From an uncultured Clostridia bacterium (GTDB taxonomy: Bacteria; Bacillota; Clostridia; TANB77; CAG-508), in the NCBI GenBank assembly GCA_947589645.1, contig CANQCG010000006.1, positions 1 to 54,167 of the forward strand: a stretch of 54,167 nucleotides of DNA, given 5' to 3'. A program made the translations under genes and the position numbers. The notes below the pieces were generated by a model. The model saw only the letters and a program-made list of their open reading frames with translations. It searched no databases and was not told the DNA's origin. How positions within the stretch are numbered: the stretch's first letter is position 1; the number at the start of each line of letters is the position of its first letter. Of the stretch, positions 16,050 to 26,602 are shown piece after piece.

Positions 16050-18809
16050 TTATATTTCTTGCCTGAGCCGGCATGGGCAAGGATCATTTCTGCCAACCTT
16101 AGGGCCTTGATTTACAACAGTTCTATTATTTTCACCATTTGCAGTACTTTGAGACCTTTGCACACTATCTAAGCTATTTAATGGTTGCAAAGCAGCACCT
16201 GTTATTCTAACGGCTTGCTCCCTTTTTGCTTCTTCTTGTTTACGCAAATTCATTAACATTTTTACTACATCAAGCTTAATATCTTCAACCATTTCGTCAA
16301 ACATATCAAAACCTTCGATTCTGTATTGTACAACAGGATCCTTTTGACCATAAGCACGAAGACCAATACCATCTTTTAATTCATCCATACTGTCTATATG
16401 ATCCATCCATTTTTGGTCTACTACTTTAAGCATTACTACTCTTTCAAGTTCTCTTAAGGCTTCACTTCCAATTTCTTGCTCTTTAGCTTGATATTGGTTA
16501 TGTGCTTTTTCTTTTAAATCTTCTATTATACTATTTGCATTTTTAGAATTTTGTTTTATAAATTCTTTAGTTGCTTCATAAACTTCTGGTCCAAATGTAT
16601 TTCTTATTTCAGTACATAATGCTGATATATTCATTTCTTCATTACTATTTTCTGTGCTATATGCTAAAACTGTACTTTCTGCAACTGAATCAATCATTTT
16701 TGAGATGTTATCACTAATGTTTTCTCCATCTAATACTTGTCTTCTTTGTTTATAGATAATTTCTCTTTGAACATTCATAACATCATCATATTTTAATACA
16801 TTTTTTCTAGTTGTAAAGTTACGACCTTCAACTCTTTTTTGAGCTGTTTCAACTGAATTAGATATTACTTTAGAATCTATTGGCATATTTTCGTCAACAC
16901 CTAAAGAGTTAAATACTTTAGTTATTGCATCTCCACCAAATATTTTCATTAAATCGTCATCTAGACCTATATAGAATTTAGATTGTCCTGGATCTCCTTG
17001 ACGTCCACTACGACCACGTAACTGATTATCAATTCTTCTTGATTCATGTCGTTCTGTACCTATTATTTTTAAACCGCCTGCTTCAATTACCTTTTTCTTT
17101 TCTTCTTTTATTTGTTCATTAAATTTATTTTCTAAATTTCTAAAGGTTTCTCTTGCTTGCAATATATCTTGATTATCTGTTTCATAATAAGTGTTAGCTT
17201 CTTCTATTAATTCTTCTGGTACTTTATTTTTACGCATTTCTTGCTTTGCTAAAAACTCACTATTACCGCCAAGCATAATATCAGTACCACGTCCTGCCAT
17301 GTTTGTTGCTATTGTTACAGCTCCAAATTTACCAGCTTGTGCAATGATTTCCGCTTCTTTTTCATGAAATTTTGCATTTAATACCTCATGCTTAATTCCT
17401 TCTTTTGATAATATTTTGCTTAATTTTTCAGATTTCTCAATAGAAACAGTACCAACAAGTACTGGCTGACCTTTTTCATGACTTTCTTTAATACTATTTA
17501 CTATAGCATTAAATTTTGCTTTTTCATTTTTATAAATTACATCATTTTGATCAACTCTAATTAGTGGTTTATTTGTTGGAATTGATACAACATCTAAGTT
17601 GTATATTTCTTGGAATTCTTCCGCTTCTGTTAATGCAGTACCTGTCATTCCAGAAAGCTTTTCATACATTCTAAAGTAATTTTGGAATGTAATTGTAGCT
17701 AATGTTTTTGATTCATCTGCAATTTTTACATGTTCTTTTGCTTCGATTGCTTGGTGAAGACCATTATTATATCTTCTTCCATACATTATACGTCCTGTAA
17801 ATTCATCTACAATTAATACTTCCCCATCTTTTACAATGTAATCTATATCTTTTTTCATTATTCCATGTGCACGCAAAGCTTGGTTTACATGATGCACTAA
17901 AGTAGAGTTTTCGATGTCATTAAAGTTTTCTAATCTAAACTCATCTTCTGCTTTTTTAATACCTTTTTGAGTAAGTGATGCAGATTTTGCTTTTAAATCT
18001 ACTATGTAGTCATAGTTTTCATTATCTTCAGCTTGTTCTACATTTTTTACATCTTCTTCTACTAAAACTTTTGCACTTAATCTTCTTACAAAATCATCTG
18101 CTCTTTTATATAAATCTGAAGATTGATTTGCTCTACCAGATATTATAAGAGGAGTTCTTGCTTCATCTATTAAGATACTATCTATCTCGTCTACTATTGC
18201 ATATACTAAACCTCTTTGAACAAGTTGATTTTTGTAAATTACCATGTTGTCTCTTAAATAGTCAAAACCAAATTCATTATTTGTACCATAAGTTATGTCA
18301 CAGTTATATGCTTTTTGCTTTTGAACTGGATCCATACCAGATATTACAAGACCTACAGATAAACCTAAAAATTTATAAAGTTTGCCCATCCATTCGCTAT
18401 CTCTTTTTGCTAGATAGTCATTTACTGTAATTACATGTACGCCTCTTCCTGTTAAAGCATTTAAGTATACTGGTAATGTTGCAACTAGGGTTTTTCCTTC
18501 ACCTGTTTTCATTTCGGCAATTCTTCCTTGGTGCAAAACAATTCCACCTATTAATTGAACGTCGAAATGTCTCATTCCTAATACTCTTTTTGAAGCCTCT
18601 CGAACTGTTGCAAATGCTTCTGGTAATATATCATCTAATGTTTTACCATTTTTTAATTCTTCTTTAAATTTGTCAGTTTGTGCTCTTAATTCATGGTCAG
18701 ATAATTTTGATATTTGCTCCTCTAGACCATTTATTTTTGCTACTAGAGGCATTATTCTTTTTACTTCTTTTTCACTATATGATTTAAAAATTTTGTTAAA
18801 TATACTCAT
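16050..18809 (-). CDS. secA: SecA preprotein translocase ATPase, C-terminal zinc motif lost by frameshift
   Basis: SecA drives proteins through the SecYEG channel at the membrane. The start chosen is ATG 18809 ([18 protein letters not shown]), 8 bases after AAAGGA; an ATG 9 bases upstream abuts that site. Motifs include [19 protein letters not shown] (Walker A region), [20 protein letters not shown] (DEAD-like box), [14 protein letters not shown] and [10 protein letters not shown]. As read, the protein ends [12 protein letters not shown] instead of the usual [15 protein letters not shown]. Removing one C on the minus strand (plus-strand GG at 16070-16071) restores [15 protein letters not shown] with a stop at 16025. 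So there is either a true mutation or a sequencing error. Confidence 0.97.
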   Translation of the reverse strand: MSIFNKIFKSYSEKEVKRIMPLVAKINGLEEQISKLSDHELRAQTDKFKEELKNGKTLDDILPEAFATVREASKRVLGMRHFDVQLIGGIVLHQGRIAEMKTGEGKTLVATLPVYLNALTGRGVHVITVNDYLAKRDSEWMGKLYKFLGLSVGLVISGMDPVQKQKAYNCDITYGTNNEFGFDYLRDNMVIYKNQLVQRGLVYAIVDEIDSILIDEARTPLIISGRANQSSDLYKRADDFVRRLSAKVLVEEDVKNVEQAEDNENYDYIVDLKAKSASLTQKGIKKAEDEFRLENFNDIENSTLVHHVNQALRAHGIMKKDIDYIVKDGEVLIVDEFTGRIMYGRRYNNGLHQAIEAKEHVKIADESKTLATITFQNYFRMYEKLSGMTGTALTEAEEFQEIYNLDVVSIPTNKPLIRVDQNDVIYKNEKAKFNAIVNSIKESHEKGQPVLVGTVSIEKSEKLSKILSKEGIKHEVLNAKFHEKEAEIIAQAGKFGAVTIATNMAGRGTDIMLGGNSEFLAKQEMRKNKVPEELIEEANTYYETDNQDILQARETFRNLENKFNEQIKEEKKKVIEAGGLKIIGTERHESRRIDNQLRGRSGRQGDPGQSKFYIGLDDDLMKIFGGDAITKVFNSLGVDENMPIDSKVISNSVETAQKRVEGRNFTTRKNVLKYDDVMNVQREIIYKQRRQVLDGENISDNISKMIDSVAESTVLAYSTENSNEEMNISALCTEIRNTFGPEVYEATKEFIKQNSKNANSIIEDLKEKAHNQYQAKEQEIGSEALRELERVVMLKVVDQKWMDHIDSMDELKDGIGLRAYGQKDPVVQYRIEGFDMFDEMVEDIKLDVVKMLMNLRKQEEAKREQAVRITGAALQPLNSLDSVQRSQSTANGENNRTVVNQGPKVGRNDPCPCRLRQEI

Positions 18810-18840
18810 TGATAACATCCTTTCAACTGTATTTGTGCAT

Positions 18841-18869
18841 AATATATCATTATTTTGCTACTTTTTCAA
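18841..18869 (-). promoter_or_regulatory. Predicted secA promoter
   Basis: On the minus strand TTGAAA, a 17-base spacer and TATATT lie about 30 bases upstream of the secA start codon: a good sigma-A-type promoter. Confidence 0.7.
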
Positions 18870-18968
18870 TATGTTCAGAGAATTTTATATGAATAATTAA
18901 ATATTTGTATAGAATATATGAGAGTTTTAAACATATATTTTAATATAAATTAATTTTAGGAGTTTGCT

Positions 18969-19514
18969 ATGTTTATTTGTAATATAAAAGTTAATGGAAA
19001 TAAATTGTTTAAAATTATTTTAATTAGTTTTGGGGTTATTGCCTTGGTTATAGCCGGTTTCGCTTTTTATAAGGTCTATAAATCTATGCATGAGGTATTT
19101 ACAGTTTCTGATACTATTCCCCACTCCAATATAACAGAAATTGATCCTAAAAATTATACTAATATTTTAAAGGCAACTCACGAAAATATTGATTCTTATG
19201 TAGGTAAGAAAATTAGATTTTCTGGTTATATCTACAGAGTTTTAGATTTTAAAGATAACCAGTTTGTTATAGCAAGGGATATGATAGTCGATTCTCAAGC
19301 TTTTGTAGTTGGCTTTTTATGCGAATATAATGATATTAAAAAATTTGAAGATGGTGCTTGGGTAGAAATTGAAGGAACTATTACAAAGGGAAGTTATCAT
19401 AATCAAGCTATTCCTGTTATTAAAATTAATTCTGTAAATAAAATTAATAAACCAGAGGACCCTTATGTCGGTCCTCCGGAAAGTACATATATTCCAACAA
19501 GTAGTATGTTTTAA
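18969..19514 (+). CDS. Membrane-anchored protein with DUF1980 (YcgQ C-terminal)-like domain
   Basis: A 181-residue protein with one membrane helix at about residues 15-38 (IILISFGVIALVIAGFAFY). Outside it has an OB-like domain at about 70-165: GKKIRFSGYIYRVLDFKDNQ, FVIARDMIVDSQAFVVGFLC, then GAWVEIEGTITKGSY. This resembles the C-terminal half of TIGR03943/YcgQ proteins, which are normally made with a permease (YcgR). Here the domain stands alone with its own anchor, and no permease gene is adjacent. AGGAGT precedes the ATG. Divergent from secA. Function unknown. Confidence 0.6.
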   Translation: MFICNIKVNGNKLFKIILISFGVIALVIAGFAFYKVYKSMHEVFTVSDTIPHSNITEIDPKNYTNILKATHENIDSYVGKKIRFSGYIYRVLDFKDNQFVIARDMIVDSQAFVVGFLCEYNDIKKFEDGAWVEIEGTITKGSYHNQAIPVIKINSVNKINKPEDPYVGPPESTYIPTSSMF

Positions 19515-19527
19515 TTAGCATACTACT
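19500..19527. terminator. Hairpin spanning the stop codon, between convergent genes
   Basis: AGTAGTATG and CATACTACT form a 9-bp stem whose loop holds the TAA of the plus-strand gene. It lies between two convergent genes and may serve both, although the T tails are poor. Confidence 0.5.
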
Positions 19528-19529
19528 TA

Positions 19530-20627
19530 TTAATTTCTGTCAAATATTGTTTTTATTATTCCTTGGTCTATTAGAGTTGCAAAAATATTTTTAAATATTA
19601 TTAAAATAATAGGACCAACAAACATTCCGAATACTCCTAGAACTTTAAAACCTGTATACATCGCAATTAATGTAAAAATTGGATGTATTCCTATTTTATT
19701 GCTTACTATTTTAGGCTCTAAAAATTGTCTTACTACACTCATTATTAGCCATAATACAAAAATTGATATTCCAAGTGTAAAGTCTCCGTCTAGTGCTGAA
19801 ATTACTGCCCATGGCACCATAACAGTTCCTGACCCTAGTATTGGAAGAGCATCTACAAATGCTATTCCTAAAGCTATTAGAAGCGGATACTGAATATTAA
19901 GGCCTGCAAACATAAATATATATAGACCTACAAGAGATATTATAAATGATACAAATATTAATGTTAATTCAGCTTTTAAATAACCTCCTAATATTGATGT
20001 TATTTCTTTTAAATGAGTTCCTATCTTTTTAACCCATACTTTTGGCATATGATGTTCTGCCATATCTAACATATATATTTTATCTGTGCAAATGAAATAT
20101 AGTGCTAAAATTGTTATTACAAGATAAATTATGATTGTTGGGAGTGATGTAATTACATTTATTAAATTAGTTAATGCAGAAGTTGCCCATGCTGATAATT
20201 TGTACAATATGTCTCCAGCAGAAACTTGCAATATTCTTAATATTTCATTTGATAAATTAATTTTATCAAAATTAAACCAACTTATTAGCTCTTGTATTTG
20301 TATGTAAGCTTTTTCAAAATAATCATTTATTCCTTGCAATAGATTTGTAGATTCTAAAAAAAGTGTTGTTATTCCCCATGCTAAAGCTCCTATTATAATT
20401 CCAAAAGTTATTATAAACACAATTATGGAGCTAAATTTTCGAGTGGCTTTGAATTTTCTCATTATGAATCTTATAGCAGGCTCCATTATTGTAGAAATAA
20501 TAAAAGCAATAAGAAATGGCATATAAAATATAGCAAGTTTAAAGCTTAGATATATTCCTATCAATATTGCAATTACATATAATATTCTTTTGCCAACACT
20601 AGCCCAATAACCTGAATCCCACGCCAT
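19530..20627 (-). CDS. AI-2E family (YtvI/PerM-like) membrane permease
   Basis: A 365-residue membrane protein with about eight hydrophobic segments, a central amphipathic region (residues 100-150) and the typical end GIHPIFTLIAMYTGFKVLGV followed by FGMFVGPIILIIFKNIF. The pattern DALPILGSGTVMVPWAV at about residues 258-274 is characteristic of the AI-2E transporter family. In sporulating Firmicutes the close relative is YtvI. The substrate is unknown for most members. AGAGGTAATAAG precedes the ATG. Confidence 0.85.
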   Translation of the reverse strand: MAWDSGYWASVGKRILYVIAILIGIYLSFKLAIFYMPFLIAFIISTIMEPAIRFIMRKFKATRKFSSIIVFIITFGIIIGALAWGITTLFLESTNLLQGINDYFEKAYIQIQELISWFNFDKINLSNEILRILQVSAGDILYKLSAWATSALTNLINVITSLPTIIIYLVITILALYFICTDKIYMLDMAEHHMPKVWVKKIGTHLKEITSILGGYLKAELTLIFVSFIISLVGLYIFMFAGLNIQYPLLIALGIAFVDALPILGSGTVMVPWAVISALDGDFTLGISIFVLWLIMSVVRQFLEPKIVSNKIGIHPIFTLIAMYTGFKVLGVFGMFVGPIILIIFKNIFATLIDQGIIKTIFDRN

Positions 20628-20657
20628 TCTTATTACCTCTTACTTTTTAAATTTTTA

Positions 20658-21104
20658 CTAACAGCAGTTTTTTACTTGTCCATCACATTCGCAAATATTT
20701 GAAATAGTATTGCAAACTTCTTGTTTTCCTATTTCGCTATTGTTGTGTGCTAAATCTCCAAGTGTTAAAATTCCTATAATTTTATCGTTTTCAACTACAG
20801 GAATTCTTCTTATTTGATACTGAGACATCTTACATTCAGCATCATAAACATCATCATCTTGTGTGCAAGAGCAAATGTTTGTTGTCATTATTTCTGAAAC
20901 AGGAGTTGTTTTTGCGTCTTTACCACACACAACACCTCTTAAAACTATATCTCTGTCAGTAACTATACCTACTAAGCTGTTATTTGAATCACATACAGGT
21001 ACACAACCTATTTTGTTTGTCTGCATTAATTTTGCTATATCATATATGCTTGTCTCTGGTTTTGCAGCACAAACTTCATTACACATACATTCTTTTACCT
21101 TCAT
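20658..21104 (-). CDS. Two-CBS-domain protein with cysteine-rich tail
   Basis: A 148-residue protein made of two CBS domains (about residues 8-60 and 72-125). Both show the usual IVTDRDIVLRGV and MSQYQIRRIPVVENDKIIGI patterns. Such pairs bind adenine nucleotides or related ligands and act as regulatory modules. The last 25 residues hold four cysteines (CNTISNICECDGQVKNCC with the first Cys at about 131), and there are more cysteines at the start (KECMCNEVC), so metal binding or redox sensing is possible. RBS AGGCGGAAA precedes the ATG. Confidence 0.85.
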   Translation of the reverse strand: MKVKECMCNEVCAAKPETSIYDIAKLMQTNKIGCVPVCDSNNSLVGIVTDRDIVLRGVVCGKDAKTTPVSEIMTTNICSCTQDDDVYDAECKMSQYQIRRIPVVENDKIIGILTLGDLAHNNSEIGKQEVCNTISNICECDGQVKNCC

Positions 21105-21250
21105 TTTATTTTCCGCCTTTCAAAATATTATTTTAATTCTGCTAAAAATTTCGGCTCTTATATATTTTAAGCTAAAAAATAAAATATATGCATATAAAAA
21201 CGAATTTTATATGCATATAAATTGCAAAAATAATTTGATTTTTTTAAATT

Positions 21251-21880
21251 TTAATATCCAAAGATATTATAACCATCGTCATAGTTAGAATACATCTTGC
21301 TTGGGCTTTCGTAAACACCATATTGTTCAGAGCCGAATTTAAATTCATTTCCTGGATGAGTATTTTGTCTTGAAATTAATTCTTTTATTATAAGTATTTT
21401 TATTAAATCTCTTAATATATTGGTATTTGCAGATTGTACAGCCAGTTGGTCTTTAGATGTTGTATTTGCATTTGATGAAGCGGGCGAAGTATTTTTTGCG
21501 ACTGAATTAGTATTAGTGCTAGAGGTGGTTGCGTTTTTATTGCTTACACTACTTCCTTTTATATTATTTGTTAAATTAATATTAATTATTGTAGCATCTT
21601 CTGTTGTGAAATGACTATATATATCTTCTACCATTTCATCTAACGCTTTTTCTGTGAGAGGACTAGTATATCTCATACATGCAGACTCAATCATTGGATT
21701 TAACAGCTTATAAATTTCTGGATATAGCATAGTTAAATCGTTTTGCGAAGAATTAGTATTAGTTGGAAAACGATAATATGAATTTCTCATTACTTTATTA
21801 TTATTGTCAAAATTAACTTGATTTATAGGTGTTGTACCTAAAATACTATTTATGTAGTCTTGATAAACATTGTTATACAT
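21251..21880 (-). CDS. Uncharacterised clostridial protein with Thr/Asn/Ser-rich linker
   Basis: A 209-residue soluble protein. Residues 50-95 (MLYPEIYKLLNPMIESACMR, then LTEKALDEMVEDIYSHF) resemble a conserved helical segment I recall from uncharacterised proteins of spore-forming Clostridia. A low-complexity linker rich in Ser, Thr, Asn and Ala runs from about 105 to 150. A conserved-looking helix follows (NILRDLIKILIIKELISR), then a Tyr/Gly-rich tail. Downstream of murD and probably partly read through from it; its RBS lies in a hairpin. No function can be given. Confidence 0.6.
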   Translation of the reverse strand: MYNNVYQDYINSILGTTPINQVNFDNNNKVMRNSYYRFPTNTNSSQNDLTMLYPEIYKLLNPMIESACMRYTSPLTEKALDEMVEDIYSHFTTEDATIININLTNNIKGSSVSNKNATTSSTNTNSVAKNTSPASSNANTTSKDQLAVQSANTNILRDLIKILIIKELISRQNTHPGNEFKFGSEQYGVYESPSKMYSNYDDGYNIFGY

Positions 21881-21887
21881 AAAAAAA

Positions 21888-21925
21888 CCTCCTTACAAAC
21901 TTTACAATATACTATGTTTGTAAGG
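21888..21925 (-). promoter_or_regulatory. Hairpin overlapping the ribosome binding site, after murD
   Basis: CCTTACAAAC and GTTTGTAAGG form a perfect 10-bp stem around a 15-base loop, 10 bases beyond the murD stop. On the minus strand the 3' arm runs straight into AGGAGG and TTTTTT before the next ATG. It may act as the murD terminator and also shield the binding site of the following gene. Confidence 0.55.
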
Positions 21926-21935
21926 AAATTTTGTG

Positions 21936-23336
21936 CTATATTCCGTTTACTAAGTTTTTAAATTTTTCTCCCCTATCTGCAAAATCTTTGAACATATCAA
22001 AACTTGCACTAGCAGGTGAAAATAATACAATTTGCCCTGATTTTGCGTATTTCAAAGCCTTTTTAACTGTTTCTTCTAATGAATCACACATGTAAATATT
22101 TAAATTTTTGTTTTGCTTTTCTAGTTCTTCTTTAACTGCTTCATATATTTTGCCTGATGTTTGACCTAAAAGAATAAGTGTTTTTACTTTTTCTACAATT
22201 GGTTTTGCTATTGGCTTGTAATCTAAGTTTTTGTCATACCCTCCAGCAATTAGCACAATTTCTTCGTTAAAAGAATTTAAGCCTTCGATTGTCCTTGTAG
22301 GAGAAGAACTTGCTGAATCATTATACCATTTTACTCCATCTATTTCTCTAACTTGCTCTAATCTATGTTCTACACCTTGAAAATCTTTTATTGCTTCATA
22401 AGCCACATCACTATCAACTAGCGTTTGCGTTGCTGCAAATGCTGCACAAATATTTTCAAAATTATGAACTCCTCTTAATTTTATATCATTTACATTTAAT
22501 ATATGTTTACGAATTCCTTCGTTACATTCTTTTATAATGTTTTCGTCTACAATATAACCGTCATCTAATTTTGATTTGCTACTAAAATAAATTACTTTTC
22601 CTTTTGCTTCTTTGTTAAATTCTTTTGTTATTGCATTATCATAGTTAATTACTAAAATACCATCATTATTTTGGTATTTAAATATGTTCTTTTTAGCGTT
22701 TATATATTCTTCGTAGTCCTTGTGTATGTTTAAATGATTTGGAGAAATGTTTGTAACTACTGAAATGTCAGGGCTTATTTCCATTCCCATTAACTGAAAA
22801 CTACTTAATTCTAACACTACAATGTCTTCTGGTCTCATTTTTTCAATTTGCGTAAATAGAGGCTTTCCAATGTTTCCTCCTAAAAAACAATTATAACCTG
22901 CATGTGTTAAAATTTTATGTATTAAAGTGGTTGTAGTTGTTTTTCCATCACTTCCAGTTACTCCAATTACTTTTGATGGTGTTATTTTTAAAACAAGTTC
23001 TATTTCAGAGGTTACTATTGCCCCATTTTTTTCCGCTTCTACTAATTCTGGAACTGTTGGCAAACAGCTTGGTGATCTAAATATTAAGTCAAACCCTTTT
23101 AGCTTTTGCAAGTTATACTGTCCAAGCGAAAATTCAAAAGAATAATTTGTTATTTTGTCCATGGTTTCTTTTGGTATTTCATCTATTGTTTTTCTGTCAA
23201 ATACTGTTACTTTTGCATTTTTTTCGTATAAATAGTCAAGTAATGGTAAATTACTTACACCAAGTCCTATTACTGCTACTTTTCTGTTTTTTAAAAATTC
23301 GTTAAATTCTTTTAATTTTTTATTTTCAAATTCCAT
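21936..23336 (-). CDS. murD: UDP-N-acetylmuramoyl-L-alanine--D-glutamate ligase
   Basis: MurD adds D-glutamate to UDP-MurNAc-L-alanine in cytoplasmic peptidoglycan precursor synthesis. The protein has 466 residues, normal for the family. N-terminal Rossmann part VAVIGLGVSNLPLLDYL, ATP loop GVTGSDGKTTTTTLIH at about 128-143, SSFQLMGM, and NISPNHLNIHKDYEEYI in the central domain. C-terminal domain: WYNDSASSSPTRTIEGLNSF and FSPASASFDMFKDFADRGE. It is a single gene here, not in a large mur/dcw cluster. Confidence 0.97.
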   Translation of the reverse strand: MEFENKKLKEFNEFLKNRKVAVIGLGVSNLPLLDYLYEKNAKVTVFDRKTIDEIPKETMDKITNYSFEFSLGQYNLQKLKGFDLIFRSPSCLPTVPELVEAEKNGAIVTSEIELVLKITPSKVIGVTGSDGKTTTTTLIHKILTHAGYNCFLGGNIGKPLFTQIEKMRPEDIVVLELSSFQLMGMEISPDISVVTNISPNHLNIHKDYEEYINAKKNIFKYQNNDGILVINYDNAITKEFNKEAKGKVIYFSSKSKLDDGYIVDENIIKECNEGIRKHILNVNDIKLRGVHNFENICAAFAATQTLVDSDVAYEAIKDFQGVEHRLEQVREIDGVKWYNDSASSSPTRTIEGLNSFNEEIVLIAGGYDKNLDYKPIAKPIVEKVKTLILLGQTSGKIYEAVKEELEKQNKNLNIYMCDSLEETVKKALKYAKSGQIVLFSPASASFDMFKDFADRGEKFKNLVNGI

Positions 23337-23462
23337 AAACTGATTATTCCTTTCAGAAGTTTTTATATGAATTTAAATTTTCTTTGCAAATATTGCAAGT
23401 TTTAGAAAACTTTAATTTTATTTTTTTATATTGTATTCATTTTTTCTATTATTGACAAAAAC

Positions 23463-23491
23463 ATTATACAATATTTGTAAAAAAAATACAA
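23463..23491 (-). promoter_or_regulatory. Predicted murD promoter
   Basis: On the minus strand TTGTAT, a 17-base spacer and a perfect TATAAT, about 130 bases upstream of the murD start codon. A TTGACA on the plus strand (23452-23457) overlaps it but has no good partner box. Confidence 0.6.
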
Positions 23492-23559
23492 TTTTATGTG
23501 AATATTTATTATAGTTATTGTACAAAATATTATTGTAATAAAAACAGGAGGTGTTTTTT

Positions 23560-23655
23560 ATGTCAGAAAAAAATAATAAAAACAACAAGAATAACAGCAA
23601 CAATAATCAAAGCAACAACAATAATAACAACAATAGCCAAAACAACAATAGATAG
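23560..23655 (+). CDS. 31-residue asparagine-rich peptide
   Basis: ATG at 23560 follows a near-perfect AGGAGGTG site at 7 bases; the frame ends at TAG 23655 and a long hairpin follows directly. The peptide (MSEKNNKNNKNNSNNNQSNN and so on) has 18 Asn among 31 residues, with Lys, Ser, Gln and one Arg and no hydrophobic residue after the start Met. The strong binding site and the terminator support true expression. Composition recalls small spore-associated or low-complexity peptides, but no family is recognised. Confidence 0.6.
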   Translation: MSEKNNKNNKNNSNNNQSNNNNNNNSQNNNR

Positions 23656-23671
23656 TTTTTGAAATTGAATA

Positions 23672-23732
23672 AAAGGCGAGCCTTTGAGATTTTTTTTAAA
23701 TGTAAATTTTAAAAAATCTTTGGCTCGCTATT
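23672..23732. terminator. Long terminator hairpin between Asn-rich gene and uvrA
   Basis: GCGAGCC and GGCTCGC close a long imperfect stem whose inner arms are T-rich and A-rich. It lies between the converging Asn-rich peptide gene and uvrA and could stop both. A similar AAGCGAGCC start is seen in the hairpin near 31014. Confidence 0.7.
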
Positions 23733-23770
23733 CTTATTTTGATTAAAAAGTTTTTCCTTAATTATTTTTA

Positions 23771-26602
23771 TTAAGCATCAATATATCTTCCTTTTAAGAA
23801 TTGTCCTGTATAGCTTTTTTCGTTTTTGCAAATTTGTTCTGGAGTTCCACAGGCTATAACTTCTCCTCCATTATCTCCACCTTCTGGTCCTAAATCAATT
23901 ATATAGTCTGAAGTTTTGATTAAATCTAAATTGTGTTCTATTACTATAATTGTATTTCCTGTATCTACTAATCTTTGTAAAATATCAACTAATCTATGGA
24001 CATCTGCTATATGAAGACCTGTTGTTGGCTCGTCTAAAATATATAAAGTTTTTCCAGTTGCTCTTTTTGATAATTCAGTTGCAAGTTTTACTCTTTGAGC
24101 TTCTCCACCAGAAAGAGTAGTTGATGGTTGTCCAAGTTTTATATAGCCTAAACCTACATCATATAGTGTTTGTATTTTTTGCTTTATTTTTGGTATTTTA
24201 TCAAAAAATTCTAAAGCTTCTTCTACAGTCATATCTAATACTTCTGCTATGTCTTTTCCTTTATATTTAACCTCTAATGTTTCGTGATTATATCTTTTAC
24301 CTTTACAAGTTTCACAAGGTACATATATGTCTGGTAAGAAATGCATTTCGATTTTATGAACACCGTCACCATTACAACTTTCGCATCTTCCACCTGGTAC
24401 GTTAAAGCTAAATCTACCTTTATCATAGCCACGCACTTTTGCCTCATTTGTTTCTGCAAAAATGTCTCTTATTAAATCAAATGTTCCTGTATATGTTGCT
24501 GGGTTTGAACGAGGAGTTCTTCCTATTGGTGATTGATCGATATTTATTATTTTGTCAATGTTTTCTATACCTTTTACTTCTTTACATTTTCCGGGCTTTT
24601 CATTTGAGCCGTTTAGTGTTTTAGCTATTGTTTTATACAATACTTCATTTACAAGTGTACTTTTTCCTGAACCAGATACTCCTGTTACACAGGTAAATAC
24701 TCCAAGAGGAAATTTTACACTTATATTTTTTAAGTTGTTTTCTGTAGCACCACATACTTCTATTGCTTTTCCCTTTATAGGCTTTCTTCTTGTTTTTGGC
24801 ACTTTAATTTGCTTTCTTCCACTTAAATATTGACCTGTAATTGATTCTGGCACCTTTTTTATGTCTTCTGCAGTACCTTGAGCCATTATATTTCCACCAT
24901 GAACACCCGCTCCTGGTCCAATATCTATTATTTCGTCTGCAGCATACATTGTATCTTCATCATGTTCTACTACTAATAAGGTATTTCCTAAATCTCTTAA
25001 TTTTTTTAATGTTGCTAAAAGTTTTTCGTTGTCTCTTTGATGTAATCCTATACTAGGCTCATCTAATATATAAAGCACTCCTGTTAAGCCAGAGCCTATT
25101 TGTGTTGCTAAACGAATTCTTTGTGCTTCTCCTCCTGATAGTGTTCCACTGCTTCTTGAAAGTGTTAGATAATCTAGTCCTACATCAATTAAGAATTGTA
25201 GCCTTTTGTCTATTTCTTTTAAAATCATATCTGCTATCATTGCTTCTGTTTTGTTTAATTGTAAATTGTTTAAATATGCTTTTATTTTTCTAATAGACAT
25301 TTCTGTTAATTCATTAATGTTTTTGTCTCCAATTTTAATTGATAGTATTTCTTTTTTTAGTCTTGCTCCATTACATATAGGACATGGAGATTCACTCATG
25401 TAATATTCATAAAATTCTCTCATTCCCTGTGATTTTGTTTCTCTGTATCTTCTATCTAGTGTTGGTATTACGCCCTCAAATGGAGCTGTAAATTTACGCG
25501 TTCCAGCATATGATGTATATTCAAAATCGATTTTTTCATTTCCTGTTCCATATAATATTTTTTCTAGAAATTCTCTAGGTAAACTTTTTATTGGTTTTGA
25601 GATGTCTACTCCATAGCGTTTTGCTATGCTTTCAAAGTACATCTTTGCCATTGTTTCGCCTTTTTTCATTGTGCTTGCACCAAAAGCTTTTACACCATCA
25701 TATAAAGTTTTATTTTTGTCAGGAATTATTAAATCTTCATCCATTCTCATTAAGTAACCAATTCCTGTACATTCAGGACATGCTCCATACGGATTATTAA
25801 ATGAAAACATTCTTGGTGTTAATTCAGGAAAACTGAAGTTACAGTCTGGACATGCATAATTTGAGCTGTATAATACTTCCTTGTCTCCAACAATATCAAC
25901 TTTTACTAATTTATTTGCATATTTTAAGGCTGTTTCAACTGATTCGGTTAATCTACTTCTGATTTCTGATTTAATAACTAATCTATCTACTATTAAATCA
26001 ATGTCATGTTTTTTCTTTCTGTCTAGCTCAATGTCATCTGTTAATTCATAAACCTCACCATCGATTTTAGCTCTTACAAAACCTTGTTTTGCAAAGTCTT
26101 CTAATTGCTTTTGATATTCCCCTTTTCTTCCTCTTACAACAGGTGCCAAAATTTGTATTTTTGTACCTTCTGGTAATTCTAGAATATTATCAACTATTTG
26201 GTCAATTGTTTGCTTTTCAATTTTTTTACCACAGTTTGGACAATATGCTACACCAATTCTTGCATATAGCAAACGAATGTAATCATAAATTTCTGTTACT
26301 GTTCCTACTGTTGAACGAGGATTTTTTGATGTGGTTTTTTGGTCAATTGAAATTGCTGGTGAAAGTCCTTCTATTGATTCAACCTCTGGCTTTTCCATCA
26401 AGCCTAAAAATTGACGTGCATAAGATGATAAACTTTCTACATATCTTCTTTGACCCTCTGCATATAAAGTGTCAAATGCTAAAGAAGATTTTCCAGATCC
26501 TGAAAGACCTGTTATTACAACCAATTTGTTTCTTGGTATTTCTAAATTTATATTTTTTAAGTTGTGTTCTCTTGCTCCCTTTATAACTATTTTGTCATTC
26601 AT
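23771..26602 (-). CDS. uvrA: Excinuclease ABC subunit A
   Basis: UvrA finds bulky DNA lesions and loads UvrB for nucleotide excision repair. At 943 residues it has full length: first ABC part [20 protein letters not shown], the CPNCGKK zinc pair, and a second zinc module ([20 protein letters not shown], then CPEC). Signature [18 protein letters not shown], second Walker [18 protein letters not shown]-terminal zinc finger [19 protein letters not shown] then CETCKG, and [16 protein letters not shown] follow. The start codon has its ribosome binding site 26 bases away across a small hairpin. uvrB is not adjacent. Confidence 0.98.
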   Translation of the reverse strand: MNDKIVIKGAREHNLKNINLEIPRNKLVVITGLSGSGKSSLAFDTLYAEGQRRYVESLSSYARQFLGLMEKPEVESIEGLSPAISIDQKTTSKNPRSTVGTVTEIYDYIRLLYARIGVAYCPNCGKKIEKQTIDQIVDNILELPEGTKIQILAPVVRGRKGEYQKQLEDFAKQGFVRAKIDGEVYELTDDIELDRKKKHDIDLIVDRLVIKSEIRSRLTESVETALKYANKLVKVDIVGDKEVLYSSNYACPDCNFSFPELTPRMFSFNNPYGACPECTGIGYLMRMDEDLIIPDKNKTLYDGVKAFGASTMKKGETMAKMYFESIAKRYGVDISKPIKSLPREFLEKILYGTGNEKIDFEYTSYAGTRKFTAPFEGVIPTLDRRYRETKSQGMREFYEYYMSESPCPICNGARLKKEILSIKIGDKNINELTEMSIRKIKAYLNNLQLNKTEAMIADMILKEIDKRLQFLIDVGLDYLTLSRSSGTLSGGEAQRIRLATQIGSGLTGVLYILDEPSIGLHQRDNEKLLATLKKLRDLGNTLLVVEHDEDTMYAADEIIDIGPGAGVHGGNIMAQGTAEDIKKVPESITGQYLSGRKQIKVPKTRRKPIKGKAIEVCGATENNLKNISVKFPLGVFTCVTGVSGSGKSTLVNEVLYKTIAKTLNGSNEKPGKCKEVKGIENIDKIINIDQSPIGRTPRSNPATYTGTFDLIRDIFAETNEAKVRGYDKGRFSFNVPGGRCESCNGDGVHKIEMHFLPDIYVPCETCKGKRYNHETLEVKYKGKDIAEVLDMTVEEALEFFDKIPKIKQKIQTLYDVGLGYIKLGQPSTTLSGGEAQRVKLATELSKRATGKTLYILDEPTTGLHIADVHRLVDILQRLVDTGNTIIVIEHNLDLIKTSDYIIDLGPEGGDNGGEVIACGTPEQICKNEKSYTGQFLKGRYIDA

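Noticed and set aside
23452-23480. Plus-strand promoter TTGACA for the Asn-rich gene
   Set aside because: No acceptable -10 box at 16-18 bases; the match overlaps the better minus-strand murD promoter.
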